Notes under the pieces: model-generated
What the model was told of the DNA's origin: nothing
What the model saw: only the letters and a program-made list of their open reading frames with translations
The model's database searches: none
Translations under genes and position numbers: made by a program
Shown: piece after piece, positions 46,013-55,543 of the stretch
Position numbering within the stretch: position 1 is the stretch's first letter
How the letters are laid out: every line of letters begins with the position of its first letter
Assembly (NCBI RefSeq): GCF_009697225.1
Contig: NZ_WIND01000018.1
Coordinates: forward strand, 1-64,000
Direction of reading: 5' to 3'
Length of the DNA: 64,000 nucleotides
From: Halovulum marinum
Lineage (GTDB): Bacteria; Pseudomonadota; Alphaproteobacteria; Rhodobacterales; Rhodobacteraceae

Positions 46013-46102
46013 TACAGGGCCATGGCGGCGCCGGGCTGCGCCCGGAAGGCCACGGCAGGACCCGGACAAGCAGGGACCGCCCGTTGCACCCCGCACGCCG
46101 CA

Positions 46103-47400
46103 ATGGATAGGGCCGCGCTGGCGCGTCACCTGGCGCCCGATCTGTGCGCCGGCGGCTGGTCCGCGCCCGAGCTTGGCGCCGCGCTGGCCCGCCGCCTGCC
46201 CGGCCCGGTGCGCCGGCTGGGCCGCCGTTGGCCGCAGAGCTGGTGCGCCGCCGCCCCCGGCGCCTGCGCCCCGCCCGCCTGCCTCGACCGCCCGCGCCGC
46301 TGCCATCGCGCTGCAACGCTCGTGGAACTTCGAGCGACTGTTCCGCTGGTGCCGTCGGCACGAGGTCTGGCCCGACGCCTGGCCCGGCCCCGCCGCGCCG
46401 CAGATGGCGCCGATCGCCGCGTTCGCGGGCCTCGACCTGCCGCAGCTGGCGACGCCGGACGCGCTGGCCGACTGGCTGTTGCTACCGCCGGGCCGGCTGG
46501 ACTACCTGTCGGACCGGGCGTCGCGGCACGAACGGCACGGCGATTTCGCGGTCAACCACTACAGCTGTGTGCTGCACCGCAAGACCGGCGGCGGGCTGCG
46601 GCTGGTCGAGGCGCCGAAGCCCACGCTGAAAGCGCTGCAGCGGCAGGTGCTGCGCCGGATCCTGGACAAGGTGCCACCGCATGGCGACGCCTTCGGCTTC
46701 GTGCGCGGCCGCAGCTGCCGCGACGGCGCGCGGCGGCACGCGGGCGAACAGATGGTGCTGTGTTTCGATCTGAAGGATTTCTTCCCCTCGATCGGCGCCG
46801 GCCGGGTGTTCGGCCTGTTCCGCTGCCTGCGCTACCCCGAGGCGGCAGCGCGGCATCTGACCGGCCTGTGCACCACCGCGACCCCGGCGCGGGTGACGGC
46901 GCGGCTGCCGGCCGCGGACCGCCCGCTGTACCGCCGCGCGCATCTGCCGCAGGGCGCGCCCGGCGCCGGCGCTGGCCAACCTGGCGGCATTCGGGCTGGA
47001 CCGGCGGCTGTCGGCGCTGGCGCGGCGGCTGGGCGCGCAGTACGGCCGCTATGCCGACGACCTGGCGTTCTCGGGCGACCGCGACATCGCCGCGCCGCTG
47101 CGGCGCCTGGTGCCCGAGATCATCCGCGACGAGGGCTTCGTGCCGCACCCGGCCAGGACCCGGATCATGTCGCAAAGCGCGCGGCAGGTGGTGACCGGTG
47201 TGGTGGTGAACCGGCACCTGAACGTGAGCCGCCCGCAGTTCGACCGGCTCAAGGCTGCGATCCACGCCTGCGGCGCACAGCCGCCCGATCCGGCCGCGGT
47301 CGCCGCGCTGGACGGCGAGATCGCCTGGGTCGAGACGCTCAACCCGGCGCGCGGCGCGAAACCGCGGCGGCCGCTGGCGCGGGCGCTGGCGCGGACCTGA
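46103..47400 (+). pseudogene. retron-type reverse transcriptase broken into three frames
   Basis: The RT core is plain but split. Frame one from ATG 46103 gives an N-terminal helical lead (ALARHLAPDLCAGGWSAPEL). The frame then shifts between about 46240 and 46300. The second frame carries RLVEAPKPTLKALQR, AFGFVRGRS and motif A CFDLKDFFPSI, up to LPQGAP at 46944-46961. There the frame shifts again, by the equivalent of two lost bases in the QGxPxSP motif. The third frame continues APALANLAAFGLD, motif C YADD at 47050-47061 and VTGVVVNRH, ending TGA at 47400. All essential motifs are recoverable. No toxin-like partner gene adjoins it. Confidence 0.8.
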
Positions 47401-47508
47401 CCCCGGCGCACGGGTGCGCACCCGCCGCCGACCGGCCCCCGCCTTGCGGTTTCCGCAGCACATCCCCGCCGCAGGCCCGCGCCCGCCGCAGGCGGGCCGC
47501 GCGGCGCG

Positions 47509-47946
47509 TCAGTACACCCGGCCCACCGCCTCGGGCGGGCGCCAGGACCAGCGCGACATGTTGATGATCAGGGCACAGACCAGCCGGACCTCGCCGTCGT
47601 CGTCGCGCAGCGGCGCGTAGGTCAGCGAGCACCAGATCTCGTCGCCGTGGCGGTCGATCAGCGCCCGCTCCTCGCAGCGCAGCTGGCCGGCGACGACGCG
47701 CGCCCAGTGCCGGCGGAAATAGGCGGCCTGGCCGGGCTTGTCGCCGTCGTTGGCCAGATCGGTCAGCGACAGCGTGCGCAGATCCTCCAGCGGCATGTCC
47801 AGCAGACCCTGCGCGTTGGCGTTCGCCGCCTCGATCCGGCCCGAGGGGGCGAACCAGATCAGGCACTGCGCCGCGTCGAGTGCCGCCATCAGCCCGCGGT
47901 ATTCGGCGCGGTTGGGCGGCTGCAGGGTAAGGCGTATCGGCGGCAT
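47509..47946 (-). CDS. single PAS-domain protein
   Basis: 145 residues, one PAS sensor fold (about 20-130) with LIWFAPSGRIEAANANAQGLL and CEERALIDRHGDEIW. No kinase, GGDEF, methyl-accepting or HTH domain follows. It ends about 15 residues after the PAS fold. It could act as a stand-alone signal-binding protein, or it may be the remnant of a larger receptor. It is separated from the TetR gene by 47 bp and may be in the same transcript. Confidence 0.7.
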   Translation of the reverse strand: MPPIRLTLQPPNRAEYRGLMAALDAAQCLIWFAPSGRIEAANANAQGLLDMPLEDLRTLSLTDLANDGDKPGQAAYFRRHWARVVAGQLRCEERALIDRHGDEIWCSLTYAPLRDDDGEVRLVCALIINMSRWSWRPPEAVGRVY

Positions 47947-47993
47947 GGCATCCCGGGGTTTTGCTGATCGCCCCCGGTCTGGCACGGCGAGGG

Positions 47994-48689
47994 TTAAGAT
48001 ACGGTATCCGCCAGCGCCCGGCCATCGCCGATCACCGCCCGGTCGCAGCCCAGCGCCCGCAGCGAGCGGTCGGTGGTCTGGTCGGCGATCTCGTGCAGGC
48101 AGCAGTCGCCGGCCTGCAGCCGGCACTGGGTCAGATCGGCCGCGCCGTGGATCGCCGCCCACATGAACCGGGTATCCTCGACGGTGGGCGGCTCGGGGAT
48201 CGCGCCCAGCCGGTACAGGTCGCGGATGTTCTCCTGGGTGCAGTCGAGGATGGTGTAGCGCATGTCGCCGACCTCGGCGCGGTGGTCGGCCTGGCACAGC
48301 AGGCCGATGCGGCCGAACATCATCCGCCACAGTGCCGGGTTGCCGTGCGCGAAGCGGACGAAGGCGCGGCCCATGCTGAAGGCGCGCGCCGCCGCCAGCG
48401 CGGCGCTGCTGGCGGCGCAGCCCTCGGGGCGGATGGCGATGAACTCGGCCCGCATCTCCTGGAAGCCCTGGTGGGCGACCGCCTTCAGCAGCGCGTCCTT
48501 GTCGTCGAAATGCCGGTAGACCGCGCCCGAGGACACGCCCAGATCGCGCGCCGCGGCGCGCAGGCTCATGCAGGCGATGCGCCCGGCGTCGGTCTCGGCG
48601 CGCGCATAACCGACCAGCGCGTCGCGCAGATCGCCGCGCTTCAGCGGTTGGGGCATGGTCGAAGGGCGGGTCTCGGCAAGGTCGCTCAT
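47994..48689 (-). CDS. TetR-family transcriptional regulator
   Basis: 231 residues. The N-terminal HTH is MSLRAAARDLGVSSGAVYRHFDDKDALLKAV (about residues 40-72). The C-terminal ligand domain has several Cys (DCTQEN, QAGDCCLHE) that could bind metal or sense redox, by inspection only. Start ATG 48689 is one choice; ATG 48698 is in frame. It is divergent from nothing and precedes the PAS gene. Target unknown. Confidence 0.85.
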   Translation of the reverse strand: MSDLAETRPSTMPQPLKRGDLRDALVGYARAETDAGRIACMSLRAAARDLGVSSGAVYRHFDDKDALLKAVAHQGFQEMRAEFIAIRPEGCAASSAALAAARAFSMGRAFVRFAHGNPALWRMMFGRIGLLCQADHRAEVGDMRYTILDCTQENIRDLYRLGAIPEPPTVEDTRFMWAAIHGAADLTQCRLQAGDCCLHEIADQTTDRSLRALGCDRAVIGDGRALADTVS

Positions 48690-48734
48690 GGCTGTCATGT
48701 AAGCAGCGTTCACCTGCCGGTCAAACCGCGGCGC

Positions 48735-48962
48735 TCAGAAATCGACCGCCAGCCCGTTCAGCTCGTAGTCGCCGTAGCGCACCGGCTCGGGGCCGTCGCG
48801 GCCGCCCAGCTCGGGCGGCATCGCCGGGGCGGCGGCGGCGGCGCGGCGCGCCTCGGCCTCGGCCAGGGCGCGGGCGGCGGCGGCGCGCAGCCGGGCGCGG
48901 CGGGTGTCCTGCGGACCGCTCTGGCGGCCGGCCTGCGGTTCGGTGTCCTGCGGCTCGGGCAA
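48735..48962 (-). CDS. DUF1674 (SDHAF4-like) succinate dehydrogenase assembly factor
   Basis: 75 residues. The diagnostic C-terminus is GGRDGPEPVRYGDYE followed by LNGLAVDF. The start is TTG at 48962, with AAGGAG upstream; no ATG gives a sensible protein. An Ala-rich, charged helical middle precedes the motif. Eukaryotic SDHAF4 protects the flavoprotein of succinate dehydrogenase during assembly; bacterial members are assumed to do the same. It is divergent from htpX. Confidence 0.8.
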   Translation of the reverse strand: MPEPQDTEPQAGRQSGPQDTRRARLRAAAARALAEAEARRAAAAAPAMPPELGGRDGPEPVRYGDYELNGLAVDF

Positions 48963-49034
48963 TCGCTTCTCCTTCGGCTGTGCTTTGCCTATATGAGGCG
49001 CAAGGCCCCCCGGGGCAAGCCAAGGAGGCACGCG

Positions 49035-49952
49035 ATGAACATCATGCGGACCGGTCTGCTGCTGGCGGCGCTGACGGCGCTGTTCATGGGCACCGGCTAT
49101 CTGATCGGCGGCACGTCGGGCATGGTGCTGGCGCTGGCCTTCGCCGTGGCGACCAACGCCTTCGCGTACTGGAACTCGGACCGGCTGGCGCTGCGCATGC
49201 ACCGCGCGCAGCCGGTCACCCGCATGTCCCACCCGGCGCTGTGGGATACGGTCGCGCGGCTGGCGCAGCAGGCGCAGCTGCCGATGCCCAAGGTCTACCT
49301 GATCGACGCGCGGCAGGCGAACGCCTTCGCCACCGGCCGCAACCCCGACAACGCCGCGGTGGCGGTGACCGCCGGTCTGCTGCACAACCTGTCGGCCCCC
49401 GAGGTCGAGGGCGTGATCGCGCACGAGCTGGCGCACGTCCGCAACCGCGACACGCTGATCATGACCATCGCCGCGACCGTCGCCGGCGCGGTCTCGATGC
49501 TGGCCAACATCGGCTTCTTCATGGGCGGCAACCGCGACCGCGGCCAGTTCGGCGTGATCGGGGTGCTGATCGCGGTGTTCCTGGCGCCGCTGGCGGCGGC
49601 GCTGATCCAGATGACCGTCAGCCGCACCCGCGAATACGCCGCCGACGCCGGCGGCGCCGAGATCAGCCGCAATCCGCTGGCGCTGGCCTCGGCACTGGCG
49701 AAGATCTCGGAGCAGGCGAAATGGGTGCAGATGCCCTCGGCCGAGACGCACCCGAACTCGGCGCACATGTTCGTGGTCAACCCGCTGATCGGCATGCGGC
49801 TGGACCGGATGTTCTCGACCCACCCGCCGGTCGAGCGGCGCATCGCCGCGCTCGAGGCGATGGCCTCGGACGGGACCTACCGCCGCCCCGGCCCGCCGCC
49901 GCGGCGCAGCACCGACCGGCGCAGCCCGGTTCCCGTGGTCCGCCGCCGGTGA
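49035..49952 (+). CDS. htpX: protease HtpX
   Basis: Membrane zinc metalloprotease of the M48 family, 305 residues, for envelope quality control. Two N-terminal helices, then the HELAH motif at 130-134 (H130, E131, H134), a further hydrophobic pair, and EYAADAGGAE supplying the third zinc Glu. AAGGAGG precedes the ATG. A basic Arg/Pro tail ends it. Its stop overlaps the rsmB GTG start. Confidence 0.95.
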   Translation: MNIMRTGLLLAALTALFMGTGYLIGGTSGMVLALAFAVATNAFAYWNSDRLALRMHRAQPVTRMSHPALWDTVARLAQQAQLPMPKVYLIDARQANAFATGRNPDNAAVAVTAGLLHNLSAPEVEGVIAHELAHVRNRDTLIMTIAATVAGAVSMLANIGFFMGGNRDRGQFGVIGVLIAVFLAPLAAALIQMTVSRTREYAADAGGAEISRNPLALASALAKISEQAKWVQMPSAETHPNSAHMFVVNPLIGMRLDRMFSTHPPVERRIAALEAMASDGTYRRPGPPPRRSTDRRSPVPVVRRR

Positions 49953-51301
49953 GCGCCGCGGCACGCTCTTCCGCGGGCGCTGGCACGGGCTCCGGCGCGG
50001 GCTCCGGCGCGGGCTCCGGCGCCCCCGGCCTGGCCGCGCGCCGCGCCGCGGCGCGGCTGCTGGCCGGCGTCACCGAGCAGCGCCGCACGCTGGCCGAGCT
50101 GACCGCCGCCGGCGGCCCGCTGGACCCGCTGCCGCCCGCCGAGCGCGCCCGCGCCACCGCCATCGCCGCCGGCGTGCTGCGCCGGCTGCCGGCGCTCGAC
50201 GCGGTGCTGGCGCCGATGCTGCGCAAGGCCCCGCCCGCCGCGGTGCGCGACGCGCTGCGCATCGCCGCGTGGGAGATGCTGGTCGACGGCGTCGCCGGCT
50301 ACGCCGCCGTGGACGGCGCGGTGCGGCAGGTGCGCGCCTCGGGCCGGCACGGCCACCTGGCCGGGCTGACCAACGCCGTCGCCCGGCGGCTGTCGCGCGA
50401 CGGCCCGGCGGCCTGGGCGGCGCGGCCGGAGCCGGCGCTGCCCGGCTGGCTGCACAAGCCCGTCGCCCGCGCCTGGGGCGCCGACGCCGCCGCCGCGATC
50501 GCCCGCGCCCACGAAGCGCCGGCGCCGCTGGACCTGACGCCGCGCGCGCCGGCCGAGGACGCGGCGCTTGCGGCCGAGCTGGGCGCCGAGGCGCTGCCCA
50601 CCGGCAGCCTGCGGCTGGCCGAGCCGGGGCAGGTCAGTGCCCTGCCGGGGTACGCGCAGGGCCGCTGGTGGGTGCAGGACGCCGCCGCCGCGCTGCCGGT
50701 GCGGCTGCTGGGCGATGTCGCCGGGCTGCGGGTGCTGGACCTGTGCGCCGCGCCGGGCGGCAAGACCATGCAGCTGGCCGCCGCCGGCGCGCGGGTGACG
50801 GCGGTGGACCTGTCCGACGCCCGGCTGCAGCGGCTGCGCGAGAACCTCGCCCGCACCGCGTTGCAGGCCGAGGTGGTGGTGGCCGACGCGCTGCACTGGG
50901 CGCCCGAGGCGCCGGTGGACGCGGTGGTGCTGGACGCGCCCTGCTCGGCCACCGGCACGCTGCGCCGGCACCCGGACCTGCCCTACGCGCGCCCGGCGCC
51001 GGATCTCGGCCCGCTGTTCGCGCTGCAGGCGGCGCTGATCGACCGCGCGCTGGGCTGGCTGAAACCGGGCGGGCGACTGCTGTACTGCACCTGCTCGCTG
51101 CTGCCGCGCGAGGGCGAGGCGCAGGCCGACGCCGCGTTGCAGCGCCACCCCGGGCTGAGCGTCGCCGTGCAGCGCCCGGACGGCACCGAAGACGGCTGGT
51201 GGACGCCCGAGGGCCACCTGCGGCTGCGGCCGGATTTCTGGCCCGGGCGCGGCCATCTCGACGGTTTCTTCGCCACCGTGCTGGCAAAGACGGAGGGCTG
51301 A
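49949..51301 (+). CDS. rsmB: 16S rRNA m5C967 methyltransferase
   Basis: NOL1/NOP2/Sun-family enzyme of 450 residues. An N-terminal NusB-like RNA domain (about 30-150) is followed by the Rossmann domain with DLCAAPGGKTMQLA, catalytic DAPCSATG and CTCSLLPRE. The GTG at 49949 overlaps htpX by four bases. Its first 25 residues include a Gly-Ser-Ala repeat from a 12-bp DNA repeat (49982-50025), so the precise start is not sure. Confidence 0.92.
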   Translation: MSAAARSSAGAGTGSGAGSGAGSGAPGLAARRAAARLLAGVTEQRRTLAELTAAGGPLDPLPPAERARATAIAAGVLRRLPALDAVLAPMLRKAPPAAVRDALRIAAWEMLVDGVAGYAAVDGAVRQVRASGRHGHLAGLTNAVARRLSRDGPAAWAARPEPALPGWLHKPVARAWGADAAAAIARAHEAPAPLDLTPRAPAEDAALAAELGAEALPTGSLRLAEPGQVSALPGYAQGRWWVQDAAAALPVRLLGDVAGLRVLDLCAAPGGKTMQLAAAGARVTAVDLSDARLQRLRENLARTALQAEVVVADALHWAPEAPVDAVVLDAPCSATGTLRRHPDLPYARPAPDLGPLFALQAALIDRALGWLKPGGRLLYCTCSLLPREGEAQADAALQRHPGLSVAVQRPDGTEDGWWTPEGHLRLRPDFWPGRGHLDGFFATVLAKTEG

Positions 51302-51302
51302 G

Positions 51303-53108
51303 GTGACAGCGCCCCGCCCGCCGCGTAAGCTGCGGCCGCGACTGCAACAAAGGGGCCCCGCCCGCGTGTCCGGACCGCTTTCCTCGCTGACCGCCGGCCT
51401 GCACCGGCTGCAGGCCCGCCGCGCCGAGGCGCGCACCCGCCAGCGGATGCGCGAGCTGACCGAGGGCCGGGTGTTCCTGGGCCTCGCGCACGCCCCCGAG
51501 CCGCGCGACTTCGGCGACTTCGCCGCCGCCCGCGCGGCGCTGGACGGCACCCTGGTGCTGGGCGGGATCCGGCGGCCGCTGCGCGGGCTGACCCCGTGGG
51601 AGCTGGAGCTGCCCTCGGAGCCGCTGACCCGGCGGCTGCACGGCTTCGGCTGGCTCGACGACATGGCCGGGCTCAGCGGCAAGGCGGCGCGGGCCCGCGC
51701 CCAGGCCTGGGCGCTGGGTTGGATCGACCGCTTCGGCGACGGCACCGGCCCGGGCTGGGCGCCGGCCTGCGCCGGGCAGCGGCTGCGCCGGCTGCTGGTG
51801 CACCTGCCGTTCCTGGAAAAGGGCCTCGACGCCGAGCCGCTGGCGCGGCTGCAGACCACGCTGCCGCAGCACGCCGCCTTCCTGGCCGGCACCTGGGCCG
51901 AGGAAAGCGACGATCTGGCGCGGCTGAAGGCGCTGTCGGGGCTGGCGTTCGGCGCGGTCTGCCTGACCGGTCTCGACGATGCGCTGCCGGCGGCGCGCGA
52001 CGCGCTGCGCCGCTTCGCGCAGGACGTGGTGTCGGACAAGGGCGGCATTGCCTGCCGCCGGCCCAGCGCGCTGCTGCGGCTGTTCCGCGAGCTGCTGCAC
52101 CTGCGGGCGCTGTTCGCCGCCGCGGCGCAGCCGCCGCTGCCCGAGCTCGAGGCGGCGATCGCGCGCATCGCCCCCAGCCTGCGCGCGCTGCGGCTGGGCG
52201 ACGGCACGCTGCCGCGGTTTCACGGCGGCGGCCCCGGCCCAGAGGGCGCGCTGGACCGCGCCCTGGCCGATGCCGGCAGCCGCGCCCGGCCGCGCGCCCG
52301 CCCGGCGATGGGATTCGTGCGCCTGCATGGCGGGCGCACCCAGGTGACGGTGGACTGCGCCCGCCCGCCGGGGCACGAGCCGCGCGCGCACGCCAGCACG
52401 CTGGGCTTCGAGATGTCCTCGGGGCGGCAGCGGATCGTGGTCAACGTCGGCCCGGCGCTGCCGCACCTGGCGGACTGGGCGCGCGCGCCGCGCACCACCG
52501 CCGCGCACAACACGCTGGCGCTGGACAAGACCTCGTCGTCGCGATTCGCGCCGCCGCGCGCCGCCGGCCGGCCCGAGTTGGACGCGCTGCAGGCGCGGCC
52601 GTCGATGGTGTCGCTGGCGCAGGCGCAGGACATCACCGGGATGTGGATCCAGGCGCGCCACGACGGCTATCTCGAGGATTACGGCCTGCTGCACGAGCGC
52701 CGACTGTTCGTCGGCGCGCTGGGCGAGCAGGTACACGGCGAGGACGTGCTGCTGTCGCCGGACCAGAAGGCGCGGCGCCGGTTCCTGGCGCGGATCAAGG
52801 GCGCCGCCCAGCTGGGCGTCGGCCTGTCGGTGCATTTCCACCTGCACCCCGACGTCGAGGCCGAGCTGATGCGCTCGACCGACAGCGTGCGGCTGCACCT
52901 GCCCAACGGCGAGGTCTGGCTGTTCCGCCACCAGGGCGGGCTGATGGACGTCGAGACCGGCGCCTACCTGGACGCCGACCTGCCCGAGCCGCGCGCCGCG
53001 CGGCAGATCGTGGTGCGCGGCCGCGCCACCAGCGCCGCCGCCGAGATCAGCTGGAGCCTGGTGCGCCAGGTCGCCGCGCCGCGCCCGGCTCCCGGCCGGC
53101 CGCGCTAG
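51303..53108 (+). CDS. heparinase II/III family protein
   Basis: 601-residue polysaccharide-lyase-like protein. The N-terminal part is an all-helical toroid typical of heparinase II/III-like proteins. The C-terminal beta-sandwich has HTSTLGFEMSSG-like strands (ASTLGFEMSSGRQRIVVNVG) and LHLPNGEVWLFRHQGG. The start GTG 51303 has GGAGG at 51291-51295; GTG 51366 is an alternative. No signal peptide is visible, so it may be cytoplasmic, as many alphaproteobacterial homologs are. Substrate unknown. It follows rsmB by one base. Confidence 0.85.
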   Translation: MTAPRPPRKLRPRLQQRGPARVSGPLSSLTAGLHRLQARRAEARTRQRMRELTEGRVFLGLAHAPEPRDFGDFAAARAALDGTLVLGGIRRPLRGLTPWELELPSEPLTRRLHGFGWLDDMAGLSGKAARARAQAWALGWIDRFGDGTGPGWAPACAGQRLRRLLVHLPFLEKGLDAEPLARLQTTLPQHAAFLAGTWAEESDDLARLKALSGLAFGAVCLTGLDDALPAARDALRRFAQDVVSDKGGIACRRPSALLRLFRELLHLRALFAAAAQPPLPELEAAIARIAPSLRALRLGDGTLPRFHGGGPGPEGALDRALADAGSRARPRARPAMGFVRLHGGRTQVTVDCARPPGHEPRAHASTLGFEMSSGRQRIVVNVGPALPHLADWARAPRTTAAHNTLALDKTSSSRFAPPRAAGRPELDALQARPSMVSLAQAQDITGMWIQARHDGYLEDYGLLHERRLFVGALGEQVHGEDVLLSPDQKARRRFLARIKGAAQLGVGLSVHFHLHPDVEAELMRSTDSVRLHLPNGEVWLFRHQGGLMDVETGAYLDADLPEPRAARQIVVRGRATSAAAEISWSLVRQVAAPRPAPGRPR

Positions 53109-53162
53109 CGCGCTCGGCCGCGGCCCCATTCCGGCCGCACCCCCATTCCGGCCCCGCCCCCT

Positions 53163-53245
53163 TTCCGGCCCACGCCTCCGTTCCGGCCGCCGCCCTCTGG
53201 CCCTCGCCCCCATTCCGGCCCACGCCTCCGTTCCGGCCGCCGCCC
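53163..53245. repeat. 33-bp direct repeat with 50-bp period
   Basis: A 33-bp sequence, TTCCGGCCCACGCCTCCG with its following 15 bp, occurs at 53163-53195 and identically at 53213-53245. It sits in the 215-bp gap between the heparinase-type gene and purH, along with further CCATTCCGGCC copies near 53127 and 53144. Confidence 0.85.
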
Positions 53246-53323
53246 CATTGACGACCACCGGGCGGGGCGGCACATAGGGCCCCAAGCCCCGGCCCGCGCC
53301 GGTCCACAGCCCGGAGACGCCCG

Positions 53324-54937
53324 ATGACCGCCAGCCCCGACCGCGTGACCCCCGACCGGGTGACGCCCGCCCGCGCCCTGCTCTCGGTATCCGACAAGAC
53401 CGGGCTGGTGGCGCTCGGCCGGGCGCTGGCCGCGCGCGGGGTGGAACTGGTCTCGACCGGCGGCACCGCGACGGCGCTGCGCGAGGCCGGGCTGACGGTC
53501 TCGGACGTGGCCGACCTGACCGGTTTTCCGGAAATGATGGACGGCCGCGTCAAGACGCTGCACCCGATGGTGCACGGCGGCCTGCTGGCGCTGCGCGACG
53601 ACGCCGGGCACGTCGCGGCGATGGAACGGCACGGCATCGCGCCGATCGACATCCTGGTGGTCAACCTCTACCCGTTCGAGGAGACCGTGGCGAAGGGCGC
53701 CGCCGCCGCCGAGGTGATCGAGAACATCGACATCGGCGGCCCGGCGATGCTGCGCGCGGCGGCCAAGAACCATGCCCATGTCGCGGTGATCACCGAGCCC
53801 GAGGACTACGCCGCGCTGATCGCCGAGCTGGACGCCGGGGACGGCGCCACCGGCCGGGCGTTCCGCACCCGGATGGCGGCCCGCGCCTACGCCCGCACCG
53901 GCGCCTACGACGCCGCGGTGTCGGCCTGGATGACCGCGCACGCCGGCGACGCGCAGCCGCTGCGCCGGGTCGCGGCCGGCCGCAGCGCCGGCGCGCTGCG
54001 CTACGGCGAGAACCCGCACCAGCAGGCCGGCTTCTTCCTGTCGGGCGATCCGCGCCCCGGCGTCGCCACCGCCCGGCAGATCCAGGGCAAGGCGCTGAGC
54101 TACAACAACATCAACGACACCGACGCCGCCTACGAGCTGGTGTCCGAGTTCGAGCCCGAGGCCGGCCCGGCGGTCGCCATCATCAAGCACGCCAACCCCT
54201 GCGGCGTGGCCCGCGGCGGCTCGCTGGCCGAGGCCTACGAGGCCGCGTTCGACTGCGACCGCACCTCGGCCTTCGGCGGCATCGTCGCGCTGAACCAGGA
54301 GCTGGACGCCGAGACCGCCGAGGCGATCACCCAGATCTTCACCGAGGTGGTGATCGCCCCCGCGGTCAGCGCCGAGGCGGCGCGGGTGTTCGAGGCCAAG
54401 AAGAACCTGCGCCTGCTCGCCGCCGGCGCGCTGCCCGACCCGGTGGCGCCGGGGCTGGCCTGGCGCCAGGTCGCCGGCGGCTTCCTGGTGCAGGACCGCG
54501 ACAGCGGCCGGGTCGGCCGCGACGGGCTGAAGGTGGTGACCGAGCGCGCGCCCACCGCCTCGGAACTGGCCGACATGCTGTTCGCCTGGCGGGTTGCCAA
54601 GCACGTCAAGTCGAACGCCATCGTCTATGCCCGCGACGGCAGGACCGTGGGCATCGGCGCCGGCCAGATGAGCCGCGTCGACAGCGCCCGGATCGCCGCG
54701 CGCAAGGCCGCCGACATGGCCGAGGAGCTGGGCCTGAGCGCGCGCCCGACCGAGGGCGCGGCGCTGGCCTCGGACGCGTTCTTCCCGTTCGCCGACGGGC
54801 TGCAGGCAGCAATCGACGCCGGCGCGACGGCGGTGATTCAGCCGGGCGGCTCGGTCCGCGATCCCGAGGTGATCGACGCCGCCAACGCCGCCGGGCTGGC
54901 GATGGTGTTCACCGGCATGCGCCATTTCCGGCACTGA
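53324..54937 (+). CDS. purH: bifunctional AICAR transformylase/IMP cyclohydrolase
   Basis: Last two steps of purine synthesis, 537 residues. The N-terminal cyclohydrolase domain contains [18 protein letters not shown] and [13 protein letters not shown]. The transformylase domain has KHANPCGVA with the catalytic Lys-His, [11 protein letters not shown], and FVVAP-like and PGGSVRD blocks near the end. It lies four bases before lspA. Confidence 0.97.
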   Translation: MTASPDRVTPDRVTPARALLSVSDKTGLVALGRALAARGVELVSTGGTATALREAGLTVSDVADLTGFPEMMDGRVKTLHPMVHGGLLALRDDAGHVAAMERHGIAPIDILVVNLYPFEETVAKGAAAAEVIENIDIGGPAMLRAAAKNHAHVAVITEPEDYAALIAELDAGDGATGRAFRTRMAARAYARTGAYDAAVSAWMTAHAGDAQPLRRVAAGRSAGALRYGENPHQQAGFFLSGDPRPGVATARQIQGKALSYNNINDTDAAYELVSEFEPEAGPAVAIIKHANPCGVARGGSLAEAYEAAFDCDRTSAFGGIVALNQELDAETAEAITQIFTEVVIAPAVSAEAARVFEAKKNLRLLAAGALPDPVAPGLAWRQVAGGFLVQDRDSGRVGRDGLKVVTERAPTASELADMLFAWRVAKHVKSNAIVYARDGRTVGIGAGQMSRVDSARIAARKAADMAEELGLSARPTEGAALASDAFFPFADGLQAAIDAGATAVIQPGGSVRDPEVIDAANAAGLAMVFTGMRHFRH

Positions 54938-54941
54938 ACCG

Positions 54942-55427
54942 ATGCGCGCTCAGGGATATTGGCTGGCCGTCACCGCCGGCGCCGTGCTGGCGCTGGACAG
55001 GGCGACGAAATGGGCGGTGGTCGAGGGGCTGAACCTGGCCGAGGTGCTGCGCATCGAGGTCGCCCCGCCCTATCTGGTATTCCAGATGGCCTGGAACCGG
55101 GGCATCAATTTCGGCCTGTTCGGCTCGGGCTCGGACGCGGCGCGCTGGTTCCTGGTGGCGCTGGCGGTGGCGATCAGCGCCGGGCTGTCGGTCTGGGTGC
55201 TGCGCGGCGCGGCCGGCCGGCGCGCGGCGGTGGCGGTCGGCGCGATCGTCGGCGGCGCGCTGGGCAACGCCTGGGACCGGATCGGCTACGGCGCGGTGGC
55301 GGACTTCCTGAACATGAGCTGCTGCGGCATCGACAACCCCTACGCGTTCAACGTCGCCGACACCGCGATCTTCGCCGGCGCGCTGGCGCTGCTGCTGCTG
55401 CCGACGCCGCGCGCAGACGATGGCTGA
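54942..55427 (+). CDS. lspA: lipoprotein signal peptidase (signal peptidase II)
   Basis: 161-residue membrane aspartyl protease that removes lipoprotein signals. The two catalytic Asp are in AVADFLNM and FNVADTAIF, preceded by a conserved NxGxxFG segment (WNRGINFGLFG). Four helices are predicted. The genes immediately downstream include a lipoprotein, its natural substrate. Confidence 0.95.
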   Translation: MRAQGYWLAVTAGAVLALDRATKWAVVEGLNLAEVLRIEVAPPYLVFQMAWNRGINFGLFGSGSDAARWFLVALAVAISAGLSVWVLRGAAGRRAAVAVGAIVGGALGNAWDRIGYGAVADFLNMSCCGIDNPYAFNVADTAIFAGALALLLLPTPRADDG

Positions 55428-55543
55428 CGGGCGGCGGGCGCGCGGCGCACAGGCTGCACATGGGCGGCGCACAGGCGTCCGACAGGGCGTGACGGCGCGC
55501 GAATCCTGCGCTATCACGGGCTACTGACGGCATGAGGAACGGC

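Noticed and set aside
45616-46306. Minus-strand frames upstream of the broken RT
   Set aside because: They lie partly antisense to polA, have no ribosome site, and give Arg/Pro/Ala-rich low-complexity products.
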